Positions 1 to 8,383 of a DNA stretch of 21,406 bases are shown here, piece after piece (the stretch's first letter is position 1; the number at the start of each line of letters is the position of its first letter). Position numbers and translations under genes: made by a program. The DNA comes from an uncultured Oscillospiraceae bacterium (lineage in GTDB: Bacteria > Bacillota > Clostridia > Oscillospirales > Oscillospiraceae): the NCBI GenBank assembly GCA_934593275.1, contig CAKTQE010000036.1:1-21406 (forward strand), written 5' to 3'. The notes under the pieces are model-generated. The model was given only the letters and a program-made list of their open reading frames with translations. It had not been told where the DNA came from and made no database searches.

Positions 1-378
1 GGCTACGCCCGGAACTATATGCTGCCCAGAAAAATCGCCATTGAGGCCACTGCCGATGCGGTGAACACCATGCGCATGAACGATAAGGCCACCCAGGAGC
101 GGATTGCCAAGGAAAAGGCGGAGGCCATGGAAACCTCCAAGAAGCTCCGGAAACTGACGGTCACCGTCACGGCCAAGGGCGGTGGAAACGGGCGGCTGTT
201 CGGCTCCATCACCAATCAGGAAATTGCGGATGCGCTGAAAGCTGCCGCCGGAATCACTCTGGACAAGCGGAAAATCGTGATTGCCGATGCCATCAAAAAC
301 GTAGGCACTTATACGGTGACCTGCAAGCTGGGTTATGAGATCACGGCACCTCTGACGGTAAAAATCGAAGAGGCGTAA
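1..378 (+). CDS. rplI: 50S ribosomal protein L9 (5' end missing)
   Basis: This is the C-terminal 125 residues of ribosomal protein L9, a large-subunit protein that binds 23S rRNA near the base of the L1 stalk. The reading frame is open from base 1, and its first residues GYARNYMLPR match the conserved 'DGYARNYLIPKG' segment at the end of the L9 N-terminal domain, so roughly 20-25 N-terminal residues lie outside the window. After it come the long Lys/Glu/Ala-rich connecting helix (about 20-50 here) and the C-terminal RNA-binding domain, with the typical GRLFGSIT and DKRKI segments. The stop is TAA. dnaB starts 33 nt later on the same strand with no terminator between, which is the usual Firmicutes rplI-dnaB linkage. 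Identification is secure; the ATG at 19-21 is internal, not the start. Confidence 0.96.
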   Translation, partial: GYARNYMLPRKIAIEATADAVNTMRMNDKATQERIAKEKAEAMETSKKLRKLTVTVTAKGGGNGRLFGSITNQEIADALKAAAGITLDKRKIVIADAIKNVGTYTVTCKLGYEITAPLTVKIEEA

Positions 379-411
379 TGCCCAATTATAGTTGCGCAAA
401 GGAGAGAAGCT

Positions 412-1749
412 ATGGATGAAGAATTGTTGGCCAGACAGCAGCCCCAGTCTTTGGAGGCAGAGCAGGCCGTATTAGGCTCGATTCTCATCGATAGCCGGTG
501 TGTGGCAGAGGTCATCGGGATCCTCAAGCCGGAGGATTTTTACCTGGAACAGAACCGGGAGATTTATGAAACGGTTTATACCATGTTCAATTTCTCCGAG
601 ACCATTGACCCTGTGACCGTTCTGGATAAGCTCAAAGAACTGGGCTATTATCACGACAATTCCAAAGAGTACGTGATGCAGCTGATGGAGATCACGCCCA
701 CTGCCGCCAATGTGGTGCGCTATGCCAATATCGTCCAGGAAAAGTCCATGCTCCGTGGTCTGGGCCAGGCGGCGGGCGATATTTCCGAGATGGTCTACGA
801 GCAGACAGGTACTGCCGGAGAGATTCTGGAAACGGCGGAAAAGAAAATCTACGCCCTCCGGAAAGGTGAGCGGGGCGACAGCTTGGAGCATATCGGCACC
901 ACGCTGCACAAGGTTTTTGACCGCCTGGACGAGCTGTCTCAGTCGGATTCCGCCATTGCGGGCATGTCCACAGGACTAAAAGACCTGGACAGCAAGATCA
1001 ACGGCCTGAATAAGTCCGACCTTCTATTGATTGCCGCCCGTCCTGCCATGGGTAAATCCGCCTTTGCTTTGAATATCGGTGCCAATGTAGCTCATACCTA
1101 CAAGAAAACCGTGGCAATTTTCAATTTGGAAATGTCCCGGGAACAGCTTGCCATGCGTTTGCTTGCCAATAAGAGCTATGTGGAGCTTCAAAAACTGGCA
1201 ACCGGCAAGCTGACGGATGAGGAATGGACCAAGCTGTGCATGGCTTCTGATGAACTGAGCCGGATGGATATTCGGATTGACGACAATCCAACGGTGACAG
1301 TTGCGGATATTAACGCAAAATGCCGCCGCCTGGACAATCTGGGCCTGATTATCATCGACTATTTGCAGCTGATGCAAGGCTCCGGCTACGGAAAGAACAG
1401 CGAAAACCGAGTGGTCGTTGTAGGTGAGATTTCCCGTTCTCTTAAAATCATGGCCAAGGAACTGAATGTGCCGGTGATTTGTCTGAGTCAGCTTTCCCGT
1501 GCGGTGGAAAGCCGTACAGACAAGCGGCCCATTCTGTCGGACCTCCGGGAATCCGGTGCCATTGAACAGGACGCGGACTCCGTGATGTTCATTTATCGGG
1601 ATGAGTATTATAACCCCAATACCGAGGATAAGGGTATTGCCGAGTGCATTGTGGCCAAAAACCGTCACGGTGAAACCGGTGCGGTAAAGCTTCAGTGGAT
1701 CGGCCAGTATCAGTCCTTTGCGGACCGGGAGTGGAAACATGCTGAGTAA
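412..1749 (+). CDS. dnaB: Replicative DNA helicase DnaB (DnaC in Bacillus naming)
   Basis: A 445-residue hexameric 5'-3' helicase that unwinds DNA ahead of the replisome and loads primase. The N-terminal helical domain (about 8-110, beginning PQSLEAEQAVLG) precedes a linker and a RecA-like ATPase domain. The visible motifs are Walker A ARPAMGKS (209-216), Walker B LIIIDYLQLM (312-321), the SQLSR segment (359-363) and the arginine-finger region KNRHG (416-420). Length is normal for the family. The ATG follows a GGAGAG ribosome binding site at about 401-406. The gene lies between rplI and tilS, and its last 11 bases overlap the tilS start, which suggests translational coupling. No intein or insertion interrupts the ATPase domain. 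Confidence 0.97.
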   Translation: MDEELLARQQPQSLEAEQAVLGSILIDSRCVAEVIGILKPEDFYLEQNREIYETVYTMFNFSETIDPVTVLDKLKELGYYHDNSKEYVMQLMEITPTAANVVRYANIVQEKSMLRGLGQAAGDISEMVYEQTGTAGEILETAEKKIYALRKGERGDSLEHIGTTLHKVFDRLDELSQSDSAIAGMSTGLKDLDSKINGLNKSDLLLIAARPAMGKSAFALNIGANVAHTYKKTVAIFNLEMSREQLAMRLLANKSYVELQKLATGKLTDEEWTKLCMASDELSRMDIRIDDNPTVTVADINAKCRRLDNLGLIIIDYLQLMQGSGYGKNSENRVVVVGEISRSLKIMAKELNVPVICLSQLSRAVESRTDKRPILSDLRESGAIEQDADSVMFIYRDEYYNPNTEDKGIAECIVAKNRHGETGAVKLQWIGQYQSFADREWKHAE

Positions 1750-3037
1750 ACTCCGGGCTTTTCTGAAAACCAACCGCATGATTCAGCCGGGAGACCGGGT
1801 GACCGTGGCGCTGTCCGGCGGGGCGGACTCGGTGGCCCTGACCTTTGGGCTTTACCTGTTAAAGGAAGAGTTGGACATTACCCTGGAAGCCGCCCACTTT
1901 AATCACCACCTTCGTGGAGAAGAATCCCACCGGGATGAAGCCTTTGTCCGGGCGTTCTGCCAAAGCTATGGCATTCCGCTCCATGTCTCCGGGGCCAAGG
2001 TATTGCCCGGGAAAAAGGGGCTGGAAGCCTCGGCCAGAGAGGCCCGATACGCTTTCCTGCGGAGCCTACCCGGCAAGGTGGCAACGGCCCATACGGCGGA
2101 TGATAATGCCGAAACCGTTCTGCTGCGGCTGCTGCGAGGCACCGGATTAAAGGGCCTGGGGGCCATTGCGCCGGTCAACGGGAATATTATTCGCCCCATG
2201 CTTTCCATTACCAGAGCCGAAGTGGAGGCGTTTTTGGATGAATATGCCCTTTCCCATGTAGAGGACAGCTCCAACGGAGAAAATGCCTTCTTGAGGAACC
2301 GGGTTCGTCATGAAATCATGCCCCTTTTGCGGCAGGAGAATCCAAGAATCGGTGAGAATTTGTCAGCCATGGCGCAGAACTTGCGGCAGGAAGAAGCTTT
2401 TTTGCAGTCCTTACTGCCGGAAACCATGCCGCCGGTATCCCAGCTGAAAGAGCTGCCCGGTCCCATTCGCCGTCGGCTTTTGGAACGTTTTTTAAAGGAC
2501 AGTGGGGTCAGGGAACCGGAACAAGTACACATTCTTCAAATGGAGTCGTTGGTGTTCCATTGGAGTCCCTCGGCTTCCATGCAGTTTCCCGGTGGAGTCA
2601 CCATTGGCAGAGAATATGACCGGCTGGTGAAGCGGGAGCGGGTGCAGACGCTTCCAACCGTTCCCTTGCAATGTCCGGGACGCACGGAAATCCCGGAGCT
2701 TGGGGCGGCAGTCCTCTGCACCCCGGCAGATACACTTTCCGGTGACGGCTTTTATGTTCAGCCCCAGGGAACCCTTGTGCTGAGAAGCCGGATGGCCGGT
2801 GACTGTATGACCCTTTCCGGTGGAACAAAATCTTTGAAAAAACTGTATATTGACCGCAAGATCCCTGCGTCCAACCGCCCGATGGTTCCTGTTCTGGCGG
2901 ATGACAGGGGTGCCCTGGCGGTTTTTGGCCTGGGTGTTTCCGAGGAACGCCGGGCTTTGACGCTGCCCGCTGTGTGGGTGCGGCTGGTGTCATACAATCA
3001 AGAGGAGAATAATGGAGGTACGGAGAATGGAAAATGA
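1739..3037 (+). CDS. tilS: tRNA(Ile)-lysidine synthetase
   Basis: TilS modifies C34 of the CAU-anticodon tRNA-Ile to lysidine with ATP and lysine, so that it reads AUA. The protein has 432 residues. The N-terminal PP-loop ATPase carries ALSGGADSVAL (24-34), followed by the family segments AAHFNHHLRG (51-60) and ATAHTADDNAETVLLRLLRG (115-134). The C-terminal TilS substrate-binding domain is visible at about 346-377 (LRSRMAGD then KKLYIDRKIP). I chose ATG 1739 because GGGAG (1727-1731) lies 7 nt upstream and the protein then begins like typical TilS. An in-frame ATG at 1718 has poorer support. The start overlaps the dnaB end by 11 nt, and the hpt start lies inside the tilS 3' end. The tilS-hpt-ftsH order is conserved in Firmicutes. 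Confidence 0.94.
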   Translation: MLSKLRAFLKTNRMIQPGDRVTVALSGGADSVALTFGLYLLKEELDITLEAAHFNHHLRGEESHRDEAFVRAFCQSYGIPLHVSGAKVLPGKKGLEASAREARYAFLRSLPGKVATAHTADDNAETVLLRLLRGTGLKGLGAIAPVNGNIIRPMLSITRAEVEAFLDEYALSHVEDSSNGENAFLRNRVRHEIMPLLRQENPRIGENLSAMAQNLRQEEAFLQSLLPETMPPVSQLKELPGPIRRRLLERFLKDSGVREPEQVHILQMESLVFHWSPSASMQFPGGVTIGREYDRLVKRERVQTLPTVPLQCPGRTEIPELGAAVLCTPADTLSGDGFYVQPQGTLVLRSRMAGDCMTLSGGTKSLKKLYIDRKIPASNRPMVPVLADDRGALAVFGLGVSEERRALTLPAVWVRLVSYNQEENNGGTENGK

Positions 3038-3569
3038 TATTATGAAGGTCCTGCTTACCGAAGAACAGATCCGTCAGCGTGTTCGGGAACTGGGCGAGGA
3101 ACTGACCCGGGATTATGAGGGCAAGTCCCCTGTGATCGTGGGTGTTCTCAAAGGCGTGGTGGTTTTCTATGCGGATATGATCCGGGAAATCAAGACCCCC
3201 TGCCAGATGGATTTTATGTGGATCTCGTCCTATGCCGGAACTGCTTCTACAGGAAATATGGAGGTCAAGCGGGATATTTCCTCTGATATTAAGGGCCGCC
3301 ATGTGCTGATTCTGGAAGACATTTATGATACCGGCAATTCTCTGGACTTTACCTATCGGCATCTTTTGTCCAAAGAGCCTGCATCTTTGAAAATCTGTAC
3401 GTTCCTGGATAAGCCCGAGCGTCGGAAGCCCGGCATTACCCTGAAACCCGACTATGTGGGCTACACAGTTCCCAATGAGTTTGTGGTGGGCTATGGCCTG
3501 GATTACAACGAATACTATCGCAATCTTCCCTATATCGGTGTCTTAAAGCCGGAAGTATATTGCGACTAA
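3027..3569 (+). CDS. hpt: Hypoxanthine phosphoribosyltransferase
   Basis: A purine-salvage enzyme that makes IMP (and usually GMP) from hypoxanthine (guanine) and PRPP. The 180-residue product has the normal bacterial length. The PRPP-binding loop LILEDIYDTGNSL lies at about 94-106 with the acidic pair E97/D98, the LKG loop at 41-43, the flexible SSYAGT loop at 67-72, and the purine-side segment KPDYVGY at 130-136. I prefer ATG 3027 (MENDI..., as in many clostridial homologues) with GGAGG (3014-3018) 8 nt upstream. ATG 3012, behind AGAGGAG, would add five residues and cannot be excluded. With the 3027 start the gene overlaps tilS by 11 nt. ftsH follows after 15 nt. Confidence 0.94.
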   Translation: MENDIMKVLLTEEQIRQRVRELGEELTRDYEGKSPVIVGVLKGVVVFYADMIREIKTPCQMDFMWISSYAGTASTGNMEVKRDISSDIKGRHVLILEDIYDTGNSLDFTYRHLLSKEPASLKICTFLDKPERRKPGITLKPDYVGYTVPNEFVVGYGLDYNEYYRNLPYIGVLKPEVYCD

Positions 3570-3584
3570 TAAGGAGTTTCAGAT

Positions 3585-5459
3585 TTGAATTATAAAAGAC
3601 TGATACCATCGGTGCTGTATTTGGCAGTGCTGTTTCTGGTACTTTCCTGGGCCAGCGGGCTGATGACCACCGGTGGGCCATCGGTACCCTATTCCCAGGT
3701 GGTGGAACTGATCCAGCAAGAGCAGGTCAAGAGCTTTGTGGTCCGGGAGAATACCATTACCATGGAACTGAACACCCCGGTCAAGGGTCAAACGGAAATC
3801 AAGGCCAATCTTGCCCAGCCGGAACGCTTCTTCCAGGAGTATGAGGACTTGTTTCGGGAGCAGCAGGAAAAGGGCGTGCTGGAAAGCTACGATTTGATTC
3901 CGGGAAAGGCCTTTTCTGCCTATGACTTTGTGCTGCCCCTGTTGATCGTTGGCGTGGTGCTGCTGGTGCTGTGGACCATGCTGATGGGTAAAATGAACGG
4001 CACCAATCCCATGGCAAACTTCGGAAAGGCCCGGACGGTTCTGGGCGTTCCTGACGGAAAGAAGGTCACCTTTGCGGATGTAGCCGGTGCGGATGAAGAA
4101 AAAGAGGAATTGCAGGAAATCGTAGACTTTTTGCGGGCACCCGGCAAGTTCGCCCAGATCGGTGCCAGAATTCCCCACGGCATTTTGCTGGTTGGCCCTC
4201 CCGGTACGGGCAAGACCCTGCTGGCCCGGGCTGTAGCCGGAGAAGCCGGTGTACAGTTCCTGTCCATTTCCGGTTCTGATTTCGTTGAAATGTATGTGGG
4301 CGTTGGTGCCAGCCGTGTCCGGGACCTGTTTGAGCAGGCCAAAAAGTTGGCTCCCGCCATTGTGTTCATTGACGAGATCGATGCCGTTGGCCGCAAGCGC
4401 GGCACCGGACTGGGCGGCGGCCATGATGAAAAAGAGCAGACCTTGAACCAGTTGCTGGTGGAAATGGATGGCTTTGGCCATACCGAGGGGATTATTGTTC
4501 TTGCTGCCACCAACCGCCCGGACATTCTGGATCCCGCTTTGCTGCGGCCTGGCCGGTTTGACCGGCAGATCCAGGTGAACCGCCCGGATGTGAAAGGCCG
4601 GGAAGAAATTCTGAAAGTCCACGCCAAGGATAAAAAGCTGGACGATTCCGTGAATCTGCGGACCATCGCCCGGGCGACTTCCGGCTTTACCGGTGCGGAT
4701 TTGAGCAATCTTCTGAACGAAGCGGCCATTATGGCGGCTCGGGCGGACAGAATGGTTCTCAACATGGAGGACATCAACGAGGCCCTTATGAAAATCGTGG
4801 CCGGACCTGCCAAGCACAGTCATGTGCAGTCTCGCCGGGATTTGAAAACCACTGCCATTCACGAGGCGGGCCATGCGGTGGCCATGTATCGGCTGCCCTC
4901 CCATGACCCGGTGCGTCAGATTTCCATTGTGCCCCGGGGCAGAAGCCTGGGTGCAACCTGGTATCTGCCAAAGGATGACTCCTCCAATCTGACCCGCAAT
5001 GAAATGTATGAGCAGATCGTGGGCCTGTTGGGTGGCCGTGTGGCGGAGGCACTGTATGTAGGAGATATTTCCGTAGGTGCTTCCAACGACATTGAGCGGG
5101 CCACCAAACTGGCCAAGGATATGGTCGCCCGTTACGGCATGTGCGAAAAGCTGGGTACTGTTTCCTATCTGGACGATGGCGAGGTGTTTATTGGTCGGGA
5201 TTACCAGAATACCAAGAGCTATTCCGAAAAGGTCGCCGGAACCATTGACGAGGAGGTCAAAATCCTCATTGACCGGGCCTATGAGGACTGCAAGGCCATC
5301 CTGACCCAGGATGGGGAGAAGCTGCATCAGGTGGTGGAGTACCTGATGGCCAATGAGACCATGAGCGGCGCGCAGTTTGCGGATTTGATGGAAGGCCGCC
5401 AGATTTCCGAAACATCCACCACGTCCCTGACGGACGGCTACGAGGAACCGGAGGAATAA
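3585..5459 (+). CDS. ftsH: ATP-dependent zinc metalloprotease FtsH
   Basis: A membrane-anchored AAA+ protease that degrades misassembled membrane proteins and some soluble regulators. The 624-residue product has TM1 at about 6-26, an extracytoplasmic domain, TM2 at about 114-134, and then the AAA module. Walker A is GPPGTGKT (204-211), the pore loop is FVEM (233-236), Walker B is IVFIDEID (259-266), and the second region of homology runs from AATNRPD (307-313) to the R-finger area at about 321-326. The zinc site is HEAGH (426-430), and D502 in SNDIERAT is the probable third ligand. The start is TTG, placed by AAGGAG at 3571-3576 with 8 nt spacing; no better ATG exists before TM1. It is last in the rplI-dnaB-tilS-hpt-ftsH operon and is closed by a strong hairpin. 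The domains appear complete. Confidence 0.97.
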   Translation: MNYKRLIPSVLYLAVLFLVLSWASGLMTTGGPSVPYSQVVELIQQEQVKSFVVRENTITMELNTPVKGQTEIKANLAQPERFFQEYEDLFREQQEKGVLESYDLIPGKAFSAYDFVLPLLIVGVVLLVLWTMLMGKMNGTNPMANFGKARTVLGVPDGKKVTFADVAGADEEKEELQEIVDFLRAPGKFAQIGARIPHGILLVGPPGTGKTLLARAVAGEAGVQFLSISGSDFVEMYVGVGASRVRDLFEQAKKLAPAIVFIDEIDAVGRKRGTGLGGGHDEKEQTLNQLLVEMDGFGHTEGIIVLAATNRPDILDPALLRPGRFDRQIQVNRPDVKGREEILKVHAKDKKLDDSVNLRTIARATSGFTGADLSNLLNEAAIMAARADRMVLNMEDINEALMKIVAGPAKHSHVQSRRDLKTTAIHEAGHAVAMYRLPSHDPVRQISIVPRGRSLGATWYLPKDDSSNLTRNEMYEQIVGLLGGRVAEALYVGDISVGASNDIERATKLAKDMVARYGMCEKLGTVSYLDDGEVFIGRDYQNTKSYSEKVAGTIDEEVKILIDRAYEDCKAILTQDGEKLHQVVEYLMANETMSGAQFADLMEGRQISETSTTSLTDGYEEPEE

Positions 5460-5480
5460 AGCGAACGCTGAATACAGTAA

Positions 5481-5529
5481 AAAACGAGATCAGGACGACA
5501 AAAGCCATCCTGATCTCGTTTTCTCTTTA
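5481..5529. terminator. Bidirectional intrinsic terminator between ftsH and the nitroreductase gene
   Basis: A perfect 15-bp stem pairs 5481-5495 with 5508-5522 around a 12-nt loop. The core is CGAGATCAGGA / TCCTGATCTCG with A-tracts on the left and T-tracts on the right, so it can stop transcription from both convergent genes. The T-rich run TTTTCTCTTT follows on the + strand. On the - strand the stem lies inside the intergenic gap just past the nitroreductase stop. Confidence 0.9.
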
Positions 5530-6081
5530 CGGAATGTACACCACCGGGTTTCCGGTCCGGGGTTTGCTTTCGTGGAGGGGTAGGCCGTTCTGCGTGTCCG
5601 GATAGCCCAGGGCCAATGCACCGTAGGGCTTTTCCGCCGGGTCCATGCCCAGGGTTTCAAGATAATGGAGAATCTCTGCATCCTCATTGAGGGTTTTCAG
5701 CTGGTTGATCCAACAGCTGCCCAGCTCCAAGAAACTCGCCATGAGCATCATGTTTTCCAGAGCGCAGCTGCAATCGGCCTGGTTGTTGGGGTTATCGATT
5801 CGATTGCAGACAACAATAAAAACAGGAGGGGTGTAGTGAAAAACATAATCCGCCGGCCTGGAAACACCGGCCTTTCGGAATCCCTGACGAACCAACTCCG
5901 CAAGAATATCCATTACATCCCTGTTTTCAATGACCAAAAACCGGGTCTGCTGCAAGTTCATGCCGCTGGGCGCAAACCGTCCGGCCTCCACAACCTGATC
6001 TCGCAGCGCGGCGGGAACGGCCTTGGGAAGAAACTTTCGGGTGCTTCTCCGGCTTTTCAAAAAGTCCAATAGGTTCTCCAT
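5527..6081 (-). CDS. Nitroreductase family protein (FMN-dependent)
   Basis: A 184-residue FMN-dependent oxidoreductase of the nitroreductase superfamily. The N-terminal SRRSTRKF (10-17) is the classic FMN-phosphate-binding motif. It is followed by AGRFAPSGMNLQQTRF (33-48), the ENMMLMASFLELGSCWI helix (109-125) typical of the dimer interface, and the C-terminal GYPD segment (159-162) that ends the fold. The natural substrate cannot be told; members reduce nitro compounds, quinones or flavins. The ATG follows an AAAGGATG ribosome binding site. It is transcribed alone from its own promoter (TTGCCA, 17 bp, TAAAGT), whose spacer is filled by a palindrome, so it is probably regulated. It converges on ftsH and shares its terminator. 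Confidence 0.88.
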   Translation of the reverse strand: MENLLDFLKSRRSTRKFLPKAVPAALRDQVVEAGRFAPSGMNLQQTRFLVIENRDVMDILAELVRQGFRKAGVSRPADYVFHYTPPVFIVVCNRIDNPNNQADCSCALENMMLMASFLELGSCWINQLKTLNEDAEILHYLETLGMDPAEKPYGALALGYPDTQNGLPLHESKPRTGNPVVYIP

Positions 6082-6113
6082 GGAAAATCATCCTTTCATT
6101 CGTGGATACTTTC

Positions 6114-6142
6114 ACTTTACCACAAAACCCGGTTTGTGGCAA
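6114..6142 (-). promoter_or_regulatory. Promoter of the nitroreductase gene
   Basis: Read on the - strand, TTGCCA (6137-6142) and TAAAGT (6114-6119) are separated by exactly 17 bp. The -10 end lies about 33 nt upstream of the ATG. No other promoter-like pair of this quality is visible in this gap on that strand. Confidence 0.65.
6120..6139. promoter_or_regulatory. Candidate operator palindrome in the nitroreductase promoter
   Basis: The inverted repeat CCACAAA (6120-6126) / TTTGTGG (6133-6139), with a 6-bp GC-rich centre, occupies the whole 17-bp spacer between the -35 and -10 boxes and touches the -35. A dimeric repressor bound there would block RNA polymerase. Which regulator uses it is unknown; none is encoded next to the gene. 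Confidence 0.5.
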
Positions 6143-6226
6143 TTCTATTTTCCGGAAAAAGGACAGTCCGTTTCTGTTTCCGGTTCGAAAATATAGCGGA
6201 AAAGTAGAAGCTTGCCATTTCCGGTG

Positions 6227-6255
6227 TTGCAAAACGGTTCCTAATCTGTTATGAT
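6227..6255 (+). promoter_or_regulatory. Promoter of the GLUG-like surface protein gene
   Basis: TTGCAA (6227-6232) and TATGAT (6250-6255) are 17 bp apart. The -10 box ends about 42 nt upstream of the ATG at 6298. The rest of the 216-bp gap between the divergent genes (6082-6297) holds the nitroreductase promoter and no further gene. Confidence 0.65.
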
Positions 6256-6297
6256 AAGGGAAACTCTGAATAAATCGGATGGGGATGGAAAAGCGGA

Positions 6298-7695
6298 ATG
6301 AGAAAGTTGCTTTGTTTTGTCATGCTTCTGCTGGCTTTGGCGATGCCTGTATGGGCAGAAGAGACGCCTACGGAGATTTACACGCCTGAGGATTTGGCAG
6401 CCATGGCCAATGCGCCTTCCGGCAGCTATATGCTGATGGAAGATTTGGACATGGAGGGCATTTCCTGGAACTGCTTTGATTTTTCCGGCACTCTTGACGG
6501 CAACGGCCACAGCATCCTGAATCTGTCTGTGACCCAGCCTGGTGAAAATACGGAAACCGCCCTGGACGGGAACCAAAAAGAGTATCCGGCGGTCTACGCG
6601 GGACTTTTTGCCAAGCTGGAGGGAGCAGAGGTCAAGGATTTGAACCTTGTAAATATCCGGGGCCTGGTAGAAACAGACCAGCCTTGCTTCCTGGGCGGTA
6701 TCGCCGGTTACAGCATGGATAGTACGGTTTCTGGATGTACAGTTACCGGTCAGCTGGAATTGCGGGCGCATGAGGGCATTCTGGGCGTGGCAGGTGTTTT
6801 GGGCTATGGTCTTGGCACCATTGACGGTTGCACCGTGGATGTGACCCTTATTTGCGTGGATACCGATGACCAGACCAGTGACGAGCAGTTTTTAGGCGGT
6901 GCCTTTGCCACTGGCTTTATGTCTGTTACCGACAGCAATATCCGGTTGGATGCCTATATCTCCGAGCATGGCTTTGTCCACAGCGGTGGCGTGGCCGGTA
7001 TGCTGCTGCAATATCCCATCGGCATGGGAAAAAGCTCCCAGATCACCGGCAATACTATTGATGCCTCCATTACGTTCTTCGAGCATAGTGCCAAACGGCG
7101 GGCCTATTGCGGGGAAGTGGTGGGCGAACTGCTCAAAACTATGAATTTCAATTACGGCATCAATAACAACACCAAAACCCTCCAGAAAAATGAAGTAAAA
7201 ACCTATGATACGGAGCTTCGCCCGGAAAAGTGTGCCAATCCCCATTATACGGAAACCGTGGTTGCCTCGGACTGTCAGAACTATGGCTATACGGAGTACA
7301 CCTGTGATACCTGCGGCTACAGCTTCCGGGATCATTATCAGCTCCATGCCCACACAGTTCACCAATGGACCACAGAAAAGGCTGCTACGGAGTCTGAAAC
7401 TGGCCTGAGTACCGGCATTTGTGACGTTTGCGGGGAAACCGTGGAACGGGTAGACCCGGTGCTGATCGGGCCGGAGGAGACCCGGCAGGAAACCCAGCCG
7501 GATGACCTGGCTTTGGCGGCAGAGAATGCCGCAGGCCTTAAAATCTACAGCGCGGTGTGGGTTTGGGTGATGGTAGGTGTCCTTGTGGTGGCGGTGGCTG
7601 CCATTGTGGTTCTGCTTTTCTTCGGAAAGCCCCGGGAAACAGCCAAGCACGAAAAACGGTATAACCCCAAAAAAGGCGGGAAATACGCCAGATAA
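6298..7695 (+). CDS. Exported, membrane-anchored protein with GLUG-like repeats and two CxxC pairs; function unknown
   Basis: I do not recognise a specific family for the whole protein. It has 465 residues. A signal peptide (1-20, hydrophobic core LLCFVMLLLALAMP, cleavage likely after VWA) leads into a Gly/Ser/Thr-rich region (about 27-260). Its repeated pattern, 'GLFAKLEGAEVKDLNL', 'GGIAGYSMDSTVSGCTV', 'GVLGYGLGTIDGCTV', resembles GLUG-type repeats of right-handed beta-helix surface proteins. A second region (about 312-388) contains CDTCG (336-340) and CDVCG (375-379) plus C312 and C326, resembling small Cys-rich modules of clostridial surface proteins. A TM helix (about 420-442) and a basic tail follow, so the bulk of the protein faces outside. 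It has its own promoter and is followed by a terminator. It may be an adhesin-like or wall-associated protein; the role is open. Confidence 0.75.
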   Translation: MRKLLCFVMLLLALAMPVWAEETPTEIYTPEDLAAMANAPSGSYMLMEDLDMEGISWNCFDFSGTLDGNGHSILNLSVTQPGENTETALDGNQKEYPAVYAGLFAKLEGAEVKDLNLVNIRGLVETDQPCFLGGIAGYSMDSTVSGCTVTGQLELRAHEGILGVAGVLGYGLGTIDGCTVDVTLICVDTDDQTSDEQFLGGAFATGFMSVTDSNIRLDAYISEHGFVHSGGVAGMLLQYPIGMGKSSQITGNTIDASITFFEHSAKRRAYCGEVVGELLKTMNFNYGINNNTKTLQKNEVKTYDTELRPEKCANPHYTETVVASDCQNYGYTEYTCDTCGYSFRDHYQLHAHTVHQWTTEKAATESETGLSTGICDVCGETVERVDPVLIGPEETRQETQPDDLALAAENAAGLKIYSAVWVWVMVGVLVVAVAAIVVLLFFGKPRETAKHEKRYNPKKGGKYAR

Positions 7696-7700
7696 ATTCA

Positions 7701-7737
7701 CAGTGCCTCCTGGTCATTTGCAGGAGGCACTGTTTTT
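7701..7737. terminator. Intrinsic terminator after the surface protein gene
   Basis: A perfect 12-bp stem, CAGTGCCTCCTG (7701-7712) with CAGGAGGCACTG (7721-7732), has an 8-nt loop and is followed by TTTTT (7733-7737). It lies between convergent genes. The + orientation is clearly Rho-independent; for the - strand operon the hairpin is present but its T-tract is weak. Confidence 0.9.
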
Positions 7738-8354
7738 CAACGGATGTAGTGGGTGAATACTCTGGGTTCTTTCTCAGGAAGTCCGAAAGCTTCCTTGCCA
7801 AGGGCAATGCTTTTCATCAGAAATACCATGTTTCTGGCCAATGCCCGCATGGTCTGCTTTCCCTCTTCGTCCTGGTCCGCTTCTCCCGGAAGACGGCCAT
7901 GGATGCTGTTCCAGTATTGGCTGGAGGCCAGAGGCATACCGGAAATGGTAAAATACTTGTTCAGCTCGTCAAAGGTCGCGCTGCATCCGCCCCGTCTGGC
8001 ACAGACCACGCTGGCACCCACTTTCATGGTCAGGTCGGTATGGCAGCTATAAAAAAGACGATCCAGGAAAGAAATCAGGGTCCCGTTGGCAGAGGCATAG
8101 TAAACAGGGCTGGCAACGACAACGCCATCGGCCTGGGACAGGAGCTGGGCCGCCTGGTTTACCCCGTCATCAAAGACGCATTTTCCCAGTTTGCCGCACT
8201 GATTGCAGGCAATGCACCCCCGGATGTTCTGTGTACCTACATCCAACTGGGTGTAGCTTACGCCGTTTTCATCGAAGACATTTTTCATTTCCCCCAGGGC
8301 AATCTCCGTATTGCCCCCTTTTCGGGGACTTCCGTTGAGAATCAAAACGTTCAT
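7737..8354 (-). CDS. Flavodoxin-fold NAD(P)H/FMN reductase, iron-sulfur-flavoprotein-like
   Basis: A 205-residue flavodoxin-like FMN-binding oxidoreductase. The N-terminus MNVLILNGSPRKGGNT (1-16) is the beta1/phosphate-binding loop of the NADPH-dependent FMN reductase family, and SPVYYASANGTLISFLDR (about 83-100) is the second flavin-binding loop. A compact cysteine cluster, C47-x2-C50-x2-C53-x5-C59 (in GCIACNQCGKLGKC), fits the spacing known for the [4Fe-4S] site of iron-sulfur flavoproteins (Isf). It may therefore carry a cluster, although many clostridial family members with this motif are simply annotated as flavodoxin family. The start is the ATG at 8352-8354 behind AAAGGAG; an upstream in-frame extension has no support. 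It is the second gene of an operon with cls, 29 nt downstream of it. The electron partner is unknown. Confidence 0.86.
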   Translation of the reverse strand: MNVLILNGSPRKGGNTEIALGEMKNVFDENGVSYTQLDVGTQNIRGCIACNQCGKLGKCVFDDGVNQAAQLLSQADGVVVASPVYYASANGTLISFLDRLFYSCHTDLTMKVGASVVCARRGGCSATFDELNKYFTISGMPLASSQYWNSIHGRLPGEADQDEEGKQTMRALARNMVFLMKSIALGKEAFGLPEKEPRVFTHYIR

Positions 8355-8383
8355 AAATGGAAAACTCCTTTCACAGTTCCGTC

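Noticed and set aside
3579..5327. A 582-codon open frame on the - strand opposite ftsH
   Set aside because: It is antisense to a complete, motif-perfect ftsH, has His/Gln-rich low-information composition and no family features. It is a shadow of the codon bias of ftsH.
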